A model generated the notes under the pieces. That model did no database searches, had not been told where the DNA came from, and was given only the letters and a program-made list of their open reading frames with translations. This document shows, one piece after another, positions 41,385 through 46,965 of a DNA stretch of 46,965 nucleotides. This DNA is from Candidatus Roizmanbacteria bacterium RIFCSPLOWO2_01_FULL_37_16 (GTDB taxonomy: Bacteria; Patescibacteriota; Microgenomatia; UBA1406; GWC2-37-13). Where the stretch lies: contig MGAI01000031.1 in assembly GCA_001789695.1 (NCBI GenBank), positions 1-46,965 of the forward strand, given 5' to 3'. The stretch's first letter is position 1, and each line of letters begins with the position of its first letter. The position numbers and the translations under genes were made by a program.

Positions 41385-41405
41385 GAAAGAGGGGGTTTTT
41401 GCTTT

Positions 41406-41864
41406 ATGAAAAAAGTTCAGTTAACCCAACAGGGTTTAGACAACCTAAAGAAAGAATACGAAGAATTTAGTAAAGTAAGAAGGCCAAAAGCCATCGAAAG
41501 ATTAAAAACTGCTCGGGCTATGGGAGACTTATCCGAAAACAGTGAATATTCGGCAGCGAAAGAAGATCTTGCTTTGGTTGAAGGCAGAATTCAAGAAATT
41601 GAAGAATTGCTGAAAAACGTAGAAGTTGTCCAAAACAATAGTCATAGTAATACAGTAACATTGGGATCTCGGGTTAAAGTGATACATAATGACACTGAAG
41701 ACGAGTTGCAGATTGTAGGAGAATTTGAAGCAGATCCCATTAATAAAAAACTCTCCTCTATATCTCCAATCGGCAAAGCTCTAATCAATAGAAAAGTTGG
41801 TGAAGAAGTTGAGATAGAGGTTCCAGCTGGAAAATTAAAATATAAAATACTTGAAATTAAATGA
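41406..41864 (+). CDS. greA: Transcription elongation factor GreA
   Basis: 152 residues. GreA enters the RNA polymerase secondary channel and triggers cleavage of backtracked RNA. The N-terminal coiled coil (QLTQQGLDNLKKEYEEFSKVRR...) includes the acidic tip DLSENSEYSAAKED with its catalytic Asp/Glu pair. The C-terminal FKBP-like domain has GSRVKVIHNDTEDELQIVGEFEAD and SPIGKALINRKVGEEVEIEVPAG. The ATG at 41406 is chosen because GAGGGGG stands about ten bases before it; an upstream TTG at 41364 is in frame but lies inside the structured leader. Confidence 0.95.
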   Translation: MKKVQLTQQGLDNLKKEYEEFSKVRRPKAIERLKTARAMGDLSENSEYSAAKEDLALVEGRIQEIEELLKNVEVVQNNSHSNTVTLGSRVKVIHNDTEDELQIVGEFEADPINKKLSSISPIGKALINRKVGEEVEIEVPAGKLKYKILEIK

Positions 41865-41909
41865 TTCCTTTTAATGGAATCATTTATCCTGAGAAATCAT
41901 CAACATTGA

Positions 41910-41938
41910 TTGATTTTCGAAGGATCTAATACTATAAT
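41910..41938 (+). promoter_or_regulatory. Promoter of the T-box/lysine operon
   Basis: TTGATT (41910-41915), a 17-base spacer and a perfect TATAAT (41933-41938). Predicted start near 41945, just before the T-box structure. Confidence 0.75.
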
Positions 41939-41944
41939 ACTAAT

Positions 41945-42200
41945 TGAATATTAAAAGCGCTTAAATAGAGACCCCCGATTAAATCGGGGCAAGACTCTAT
42001 ATGCTTCGGGAAGAAAGTCCCACTTCGTCAGGTACAATACTGTACCTGACTTCGTTAGGGATAAATAGAACCCGACGGGAAAGCCCGTAATAGCCGCATA
42101 TGAGCCCCGCCTTTGGCGGGGGAAGCAAGGTGGTACCGCCCTTATCAATTAAGAGCCCTTGTTAGATCACAAGTATTAGGTGATTTAACAAGGGCTTTTT
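41945..42200 (+). promoter_or_regulatory. T-box leader (tRNA-sensing attenuator)
   Basis: The T-box sequence aaggtggtaccgcc (42127-42140) matches the conserved motif whose TGGT bulge pairs with the tRNA 3' end. Its antiterminator pairs caagg (42126-42130) with ccttg (42157-42161). The same ccttg is also in the 5' arm of the downstream terminator, so the two exclude each other. Upstream are hairpins at 41965-42000 (a possible short Stem I, candidate specifier AAG at 41991-41993), gtcaggtac/gtacctgac (about 42027-42050) and ccccgcc/ggcgggg (42104-42121). By family knowledge, uncharged tRNA favours the antiterminator and allows read-through into lysW. Confidence 0.88.
42154..42200 (+). terminator. 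Intrinsic terminator of the T-box leader
   Basis: The stem agcccttgttagatcac (42154-42170) pairs with gtgatttaacaagggct (42180-42196), including one G-T pair, around a nine-base loop. A run of T follows. It overlaps the antiterminator strand. Confidence 0.9.
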
Positions 42201-42204
42201 GTAA

Positions 42205-42330
42205 TTTCAGTTCCCGATTTAATCGGGATTACTGAAAGTAAACCCGTCCGAAGCGAACATTCGACTGCGAGGCTGTAAACGTCGTGATGAATTTGAGCGT
42301 AGGTGGGTTGTTATAAGTTTTTTTTAATTT
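42205..42330 (+). other. Spacer with palindromes between terminator and lysW
   Basis: A hairpin tttcag...cccgatttaatcggg...ctgaaa (42205-42237) is followed by a GC-richer stretch (42242-42308) whose ends aaccc and gggtt pair. The cccgatttaatcggg word also occurs, slightly altered, in the T-box Stem I region. No gene is seen. No strong ribosome site precedes lysW. Confidence 0.5.
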
Positions 42331-42507
42331 ATGAAAAAATCAACTTGTCCTGTCTGCGATGCTGTGGTGACTCTTCCTGAAGGTATTGAAGAGTCAGAGA
42401 TTATAAGTTGCGGAGATTGTCATACTCGATTGGTTGTTGCATCTTTGAAAAGAGAAGGTATCACTCTCAAGGAAGCGCCCAAAGTCGAGGAAGATTGGGG
42501 GGAATAA
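42331..42507 (+). CDS. lysW: LysW amino-group carrier protein
   Basis: 58 residues. This small acidic carrier holds the biosynthetic intermediate on its C-terminal glutamate. Two zinc pairs are visible, C6/C9 (CPVC) and C27/C30 (CGDCH), and the protein ends in EDWGE, the diagnostic tail. LysX ligates 2-aminoadipate (lysine route) or glutamate (arginine route) to the last Glu, which protects the amino group. It is the first gene after the T-box and its stop lies one base before the lysX start. Confidence 0.96.
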   Translation: MKKSTCPVCDAVVTLPEGIEESEIISCGDCHTRLVVASLKREGITLKEAPKVEEDWGE

Positions 42508-42508
42508 A

Positions 42509-43357
42509 ATGATTACCATTGGACTTTTGCATACAACTATACGAGGAGACGAAAAACTCATTTTAGAAGCGGCTAAAAAAAGAAATATTAAAATTAAACT
42601 GATTGATGCAAGAAACGAAATCTTAAATCGAAAAACTTATCGTCTAGATTTTGATATTGTCTTAAACCGCTGCGTCTCTACGATTAAAGGTGATCATGCT
42701 ACTCATTTTTTTGAATCACTTGGGGTTGTAGTAATCAACAATTCAAAAGTATCTGCAATTTGTGAAGATAAATTTGTCACTTCCTTAACTTTGCAAAAAG
42801 CAAAAGTTCCTACACCGGAATTTGCAATGGTATTCAATGCTGACCAAGCGCACCAAGCTATACGTCAAATGGGAGGATTTCCAGTTGTTCTTAAACCTCC
42901 TCTTGGCTCTTGGGGTAGGTTGTTAGCTAAGATAAATGACCTAGATGCTTTAGAAGCAATTATTGAACACAAAGATACTCTAGGGTCACCCCAACAAAAA
43001 TCTTTTTACATTCAAAAATATATTAAAAAACCAGGTAGAGATATCCGAGCGTTCGTGATTGACGGAAAAGTAATTTGCGCCATCTACCGCAATTCTCCCC
43101 ACTGGATAACCAATACGGCAAGAGGTGGTGTTGCCAGCAACTGTCCAGTTGACAAAAAAATCTCTGAAATCTCAAGAAAAGCCAGTATTGCTGTCGGAGG
43201 AGGAATACTATCTTTGGATTTTTTTGAGACTGATTTTGGTTTACAAATAAATGAAATCAATCACACTACTGAATTTAAAAATTCAGAAAAGCCTACCGGA
43301 GTAAGTATTTCCGGAGGAATTGTAGACTACTGCCTCAAAGTGGCTAAAAATCTATGA
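42509..43357 (+). CDS. lysX: LysX, LysW-aminoadipate (or glutamate) ligase
   Basis: 282 residues, ATP-grasp fold. It joins the amino group of 2-aminoadipate or glutamate to the C-terminal Glu of LysW with ATP. VVLKPPLGSWGRLLAKI is the glycine-rich ATP loop, FYIQKYIKKPGRDIRAFVIDG the central grasp strand, and LQINEINHTTEFKN near the C-terminus holds metal and substrate residues. The INHTTEFKN wording is like that of lysine-route LysX enzymes, and the neighbouring homocitrate genes support that reading, but a dual role cannot be excluded. It overlaps lysY by 4 bases. Confidence 0.94.
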   Translation: MITIGLLHTTIRGDEKLILEAAKKRNIKIKLIDARNEILNRKTYRLDFDIVLNRCVSTIKGDHATHFFESLGVVVINNSKVSAICEDKFVTSLTLQKAKVPTPEFAMVFNADQAHQAIRQMGGFPVVLKPPLGSWGRLLAKINDLDALEAIIEHKDTLGSPQQKSFYIQKYIKKPGRDIRAFVIDGKVICAIYRNSPHWITNTARGGVASNCPVDKKISEISRKASIAVGGGILSLDFFETDFGLQINEINHTTEFKNSEKPTGVSISGGIVDYCLKVAKNL

Positions 43358-44394
43358 TAAAAGTATCTATATTTGGTGCTTCAGGATATGCCGGAGGCGA
43401 AATACTTCGAATACTCCTTAATCATCCAAAAGTAAAAGTAAAACAAGTAACATCAAGACAGTTTGTCAATCAACTGGTTTCATTAGTTCATCCCAATTTA
43501 AGAAAAAGAACAGATTTAGTTTTTACTCATCCTGACAAACTAGAAACCTGCGATTTGCTTTTTGTTGCACTTCCAAACGGAGAATCAATGAACTACATGC
43601 CTAAATTAAAAAATCTAGCAAATAAAATTATCGATTTAGGCGCTGATTTCCGATTAAGAAATAAAAAAGTGTTTGAGTACTGGTACAAAAAAGAACATAA
43701 GAGACCTGAATTATTAACCCAATTTGTCTATGGAATCGCTGAATTACACCGAGAGCAGTTAAAAAAAGCTTCCTGCGTTGCCTGCGCCGGGTGCGAAGCG
43801 AGCGTTTCTATTCTGTCATTATATCCCCTGATCAAACATCATCTGATTGAAGGAAAAATAATCATCGATGCCAAAATGAGCAGCTCCCAAGCGGGTGTCA
43901 AACCATCTCTTTCTTCACACCATCCAGAACGCGCTGGAGCAGTCCGATCATATATGCCGTCCGGCCACCGACACACAGCCGAAATCATTCAAGAGCTATC
44001 CACCTACAATAGCAATCTTGAAGTTGCGATTTCTGCAACCGCCATAGACATGGTTAGAGGTCTTCTTGTCACAATCCATACTCTACCAAAAAAAAATGTA
44101 ATTGAAAAAGATGTCTGGAATGCATATCGAACCGAATATCAGAATGAGCCGTTCGTAAGAATCGTCAAGGAACAACAAGGAATCTACCGCTATCCAGAAC
44201 CCAAGATTTTGCAGGGCACTAATTATTGCGATATTGGTTTTGAGATGGACAAAATTACCAATCGTTTGGTAGTAATTGCCGCTATCGACAACCTCGTCAA
44301 GGGTACAGCCGGTCAAGCAGTCCAAGCTATGAATCTAATGTATGGTTTTCCCGAAACCATGTCTTTAGACTTTCCAGGTTTACACCCTATTTAA
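43354..44394 (+). CDS. lysY: LysY, LysW-aminoadipate semialdehyde-forming reductase (ArgC family)
   Basis: 346 residues. This enzyme is homologous to N-acetyl-glutamyl-phosphate reductase and reduces the phosphorylated LysW-bound intermediate with NADPH. FGASGYAGGE (7-16) is the nucleotide-binding loop. The catalytic Cys147 lies in CAGCEAS; the usual ArgC context is PGCYPT, so this is the LysY-like variant. PSGHRHTAEI and GTAGQAVQAMN near the C-terminus are also family marks. The kinase LysZ, the aminotransferase LysJ and the hydrolase LysK are not in the window and would be expected downstream. Confidence 0.93.
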   Translation: MIKVSIFGASGYAGGEILRILLNHPKVKVKQVTSRQFVNQLVSLVHPNLRKRTDLVFTHPDKLETCDLLFVALPNGESMNYMPKLKNLANKIIDLGADFRLRNKKVFEYWYKKEHKRPELLTQFVYGIAELHREQLKKASCVACAGCEASVSILSLYPLIKHHLIEGKIIIDAKMSSSQAGVKPSLSSHHPERAGAVRSYMPSGHRHTAEIIQELSTYNSNLEVAISATAIDMVRGLLVTIHTLPKKNVIEKDVWNAYRTEYQNEPFVRIVKEQQGIYRYPEPKILQGTNYCDIGFEMDKITNRLVVIAAIDNLVKGTAGQAVQAMNLMYGFPETMSLDFPGLHPI

Positions 44395-44398
44395 TCAT

Positions 44399-45619
44399 AT
44401 GAGCTTCAAAGGCTTTATCGACACAACTTTTCGCGATGGACAGCAGTCACCCTTGATGTTTGACTCGTATAAATACCGCCTGACCCTTGAAAATAAAAAA
44501 AATCTTATCTATGGATTGATCAGGTTAGGAGTGAGGAATTTCGAATTTTTTGCTCCCAACGTAAGCAAATCCGAAGCTCAAGATTTTATTGAGATAAAAG
44601 ATTATGTTGCTTCCTTAAAGATTCCCGGGATTAGATTTTTGGCTCATTGCCGCTGTCACCCCAATGATATAAAAGAAGCAATAAAAGCAGGGTTCGACGG
44701 TTTGAATCTCTATATAGGTATGACAGAATTTGCGCAACGGTTCAGTCATGGAATGAATATGAAAGAGATTATCATTAACGTCAAAAAAATAATTCAAGCA
44801 ACCAGAAAATTTTATCCCCGTCTCTACCTTCGTTTCAGCGCCGAAGATAGCTTCCGTACACCTCTTAATAATATTTTTAGGATGTATAACGAAATACATG
44901 AATTCGTAGATACTTTAGGTATACCCGACACCGTCGGAATCGCCACCCCGGAAACTGTCGCCGAAAGAATTAAAGCATTTAAAATAAGATATCCGAAAGT
45001 TGATATTGAATGCCATTTCCATAATGACCGTGGTCTTTCGCTAATCAATGCCCTCAAAGCAATCGAAACCGGTGCTTCATATATAGATACTTCTATCTGG
45101 GGTATGGCCGAACGATCGGGAATTACTTCGATTACTGCCTTACTTCTCAACTTATACTATGAAAACAAATCCCTCTGTAAAGACTATGATCTTAGGATTT
45201 GTTATCCCTTAAATGTGCTGATGGGATCAATTCTAAAACTACAGGTATCACCAGCCGAACCGGTATCGATAACCAATCGAACCCACACTGCCGGAGTCCA
45301 TCAAAAAGCCGTACTTAATAATCCCTATGTTTACGAGGCTCATAACCTAAAGATTTTTGGAGTCGAGAAAAATCAACTTCTTCTCGGACCTTTAAGCGGA
45401 AAAAATCTGATCTATTACTATTTACGAGAGATAGAATACTATGACCTAACCCTCGATCAGGCTGCAAAAATTTCCCAAGAATTCAAGTCAAAATCCGGGG
45501 AAATGAATAAAAAAAATAAACCAGAAGTGATTTTGAAAAAAATCGTCGGCAGATATAATTTACCAAAACTTTCGATAAAAAAAGAATTTCTTAAAAATAG
45601 AGTCGAAAATTTGGATTAA
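44399..45619 (+). CDS. Homocitrate synthase-like enzyme
   Basis: 406 residues of the DRE-TIM/isopropylmalate-synthase family. It condenses acetyl-CoA with a 2-oxoacid. In this operon the product is expected to be homocitrate, the first step of the aminoadipate route to lysine. TTFRDGQQSP (9-18) has the catalytic Arg and metal Asp. CHFHND (205-210) gives two metal histidines, and NRTHTAGVHQKAVL is the region that selects substrate. The opening reads DTTFRDG instead of the more usual DTTLRDG, and the sequence looks divergent, so isopropylmalate or citramalate synthase is a weaker alternative. Gaps of four bases lie on both sides. Confidence 0.85.
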   Translation: MSFKGFIDTTFRDGQQSPLMFDSYKYRLTLENKKNLIYGLIRLGVRNFEFFAPNVSKSEAQDFIEIKDYVASLKIPGIRFLAHCRCHPNDIKEAIKAGFDGLNLYIGMTEFAQRFSHGMNMKEIIINVKKIIQATRKFYPRLYLRFSAEDSFRTPLNNIFRMYNEIHEFVDTLGIPDTVGIATPETVAERIKAFKIRYPKVDIECHFHNDRGLSLINALKAIETGASYIDTSIWGMAERSGITSITALLLNLYYENKSLCKDYDLRICYPLNVLMGSILKLQVSPAEPVSITNRTHTAGVHQKAVLNNPYVYEAHNLKIFGVEKNQLLLGPLSGKNLIYYYLREIEYYDLTLDQAAKISQEFKSKSGEMNKKNKPEVILKKIVGRYNLPKLSIKKEFLKNRVENLD

Positions 45620-45623
45620 ATAT

Positions 45624-46880
45624 ATGGGACAGACAATCGCCGAAAAAATATTTTCCCAACACTCTGGCCGCAAAGTCTTTGCCGGAGACTTTGTCATCGC
45701 CAATCTTGATCTTGTCATGGCCCACGACACAACTTGCGCTTGGGCGATTGATCCTTTTTATCAAATCGCTAAAAAGGTCTGGGATAAAAAAAAGATATTT
45801 ATTCCATTTGATCACGCTTTTCCGGCTCCAAATGTCGCAATGGCCAAACTGCAAAGCAAAATCCGAGTCTTCGCCAAAGAACAGGGAATTCCGGTTACAA
45901 CCGATGGCGTCTGTCATCAGATTATGTCTGAACGTTTCATCAATCCGGGTAATCTGATTCTTGGAGCTGATTCTCATACACCAACAGGAGGAGGTCTAGG
46001 GGCTTTAACAATCGGGGTCGGATCAACTGATGCAGCAATTGCTATGGCAACCGGAACTTGTTGGTTTAAAGTCCCCCAAACCATTAGGATTAAGATAACA
46101 GGCAAACTTAAAAATGGTGTTTTTTCAAAGGACGTTATCCTGAAAATTGCCAAGGAATTTGGACCAGAAGGAGGAAACTATCGCATCTTAGAGTATGGCG
46201 GAGAAACAGTCCGCAACTTCAACGTCCCGGCTCGTCTGACATTGACCAATATGTCTGCGGAAATGGGCGCAAAAGCAGCTATCGTGGAGCCGGATGAACA
46301 AACGTCTCAATATCTTGCCGAAAACCAAAGACCATCTGAGTTTGACAAAAATACGCTTTGGAGTGATCAAGACGCTCATTACGAAAAAGTGATGAATTTT
46401 GACGTCTCAAATCTTGAGCCTCAAATAGCCGAACCGCCTGACATTGATCGGGTTAAAAAAGTAAAAGCTATCGAAAACAAAAAAATAAAAATTGACCAGG
46501 TATTTATTGGATCTTGTACTAACTGCCGAATAGAGGATTTGGATGTTGTTTTCCAAATCTGGCAAAAATCGGATCTAAATTCCAATGTTCGAACCATCAT
46601 AACGCCGGCATCAAAATTAGTTTATCTTCAGGCTTTAGCTAAAGGCTATATCGAATTTTTCACTAAAAAAAATGCTGTTATTTTGAATCCAGGCTGTGGT
46701 CCTTGTCTAGGCCGGCATGGAGGGGTTTTATACGATAACGAAGTTTGTGTTTCAACCAGTAACCGTAATTTTACTGGAAGAATGGGTAGCCCTAAAGCCT
46801 TAATCTATTTGGCCAGCCCCGCAACGGCTGCAGCCTCGGCAATAACTGGATATATCACCGACCCAAGAAATTATTTATAA
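45624..46880 (+). CDS. lysT: LysT-like homoaconitase large subunit
   Basis: 418 residues, aconitase/LeuC superfamily. With the small subunit it isomerises homocitrate to homoisocitrate in the lysine route; the sister LeuC acts in leucine synthesis. The [4Fe-4S] ligands are C298 (GSCTNCR) and C358 and C361 (NPGCGPCLG). ADSHTPTGGGLGALTIGVGSTD and FTGRMGS are family sequences. LeuC is the main alternative, but adjacency to lysW, lysX and the homocitrate-type synthase argues for the lysine enzyme. The cluster could come from the SUF system at 13846-18321. Confidence 0.9.
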   Translation: MGQTIAEKIFSQHSGRKVFAGDFVIANLDLVMAHDTTCAWAIDPFYQIAKKVWDKKKIFIPFDHAFPAPNVAMAKLQSKIRVFAKEQGIPVTTDGVCHQIMSERFINPGNLILGADSHTPTGGGLGALTIGVGSTDAAIAMATGTCWFKVPQTIRIKITGKLKNGVFSKDVILKIAKEFGPEGGNYRILEYGGETVRNFNVPARLTLTNMSAEMGAKAAIVEPDEQTSQYLAENQRPSEFDKNTLWSDQDAHYEKVMNFDVSNLEPQIAEPPDIDRVKKVKAIENKKIKIDQVFIGSCTNCRIEDLDVVFQIWQKSDLNSNVRTIITPASKLVYLQALAKGYIEFFTKKNAVILNPGCGPCLGRHGGVLYDNEVCVSTSNRNFTGRMGSPKALIYLASPATAAASAITGYITDPRNYL

Positions 46881-46884
46881 AAAT

Positions 46885-46965
46885 ATGAACTGGAAATTTG
46901 CCAACAATATCAACACCGACTTGATTACACCAGGCCGTTATAATATTACGACTGATGCCAAGGAA
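46885..46965 (+). CDS. lysU: LysU-like homoaconitase small subunit, cut by window end
   Basis: Only the first 27 codons are inside the window. They read NTDLITPGRYN near residue 10, the conserved opening of LeuD/LysU small subunits. The start lies four bases after lysT, as for the other genes of this operon. Confidence 0.85.
   Translation, partial: MNWKFANNINTDLITPGRYNITTDAKE

Noticed and set aside
41364-41405. TTG start for greA at 41364
   Set aside because: It lies in the closing helix of the leader. The ATG at 41406 has a better ribosome site and gives the normal GreA N-terminus.
41951-42148. Minus-strand open frame of 65 codons
   Set aside because: It lies wholly in the T-box leader and encodes repeat-derived peptide with no family resemblance.

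Overview
The window is AT-rich, densely coded and dominated by short overlapping operons. It has the look of a Candidate Phyla Radiation (Patescibacteria) genome, most likely from the Microgenomates side. The pointers are an alanyl-tRNA synthetase that stops after its editing domain, a TsaC-TsaE fusion, a half-length SufD, a stand-alone 5'-3' exonuclease in the polA style, many promoters that leave almost no 5' leader, and small palindromic repeats both between and inside genes. The lineage is an inference; no rRNA gene is present to prove it.

Layout. 1-8243 (+): cell-surface polysaccharide cluster: a GT2 enzyme cut by the window edge, an O-antigen-ligase/polymerase-like membrane protein, a GT-C enzyme, three GT4 enzymes and a FemAB-like aminoacyl transferase. 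8235-18321 (-): Lon protease with a CIRCE-like operator, then a redox block: sufC-sufB-sufD-sufS-sufU, a three-cysteine ferredoxin, and a two-subunit 2-oxoacid:ferredoxin oxidoreductase. 18402-25838: sugar-phosphate transferase, tsaD and a tsaC-tsaE fusion (t6A tRNA modification), ftsH, exonuclease, a CvpA-CAP protein and a small membrane protein. 26210-32642: glmS, a D-lyxose-isomerase-like cupin, an MFS transporter, a nucleotidyltransferase-like orphan, a GIY-YIG ORF bracketed by inverted repeats, a small membrane protein and an EamA permease. 32761-37842 (-): secA and a three-gene operon of nnrD plus two exported proteins. 37984-41864: short alaS, DsbA-like protein, DUF2905-like protein, tRNA-Glu(CTC) and greA behind a long structured leader. 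41910-46965 (+): promoter, T-box attenuator and the LysW-type lysine operon lysW-lysX-lysY-homocitrate synthase-lysT-lysU, which continues past the window.

How the parts fit. LysT belongs to the aconitase family and needs a [4Fe-4S] cluster, which the SUF genes could supply. The oxidoreductase and ferredoxin could supply or consume 2-oxoacids and reducing power; homocitrate synthesis starts from 2-oxoglutarate and acetyl-CoA. The T-box would let uncharged tRNA switch on the amino-acid operon.

The observations I rate highest are the T-box-controlled LysW operon in a probable CPR genome, the roughly 155-nt structured leader before greA with mutually exclusive helices, the CIRCE-like operator in the lon promoter, and palindromic elements inserted in frame inside conserved genes, two of them flanked by short direct repeats.
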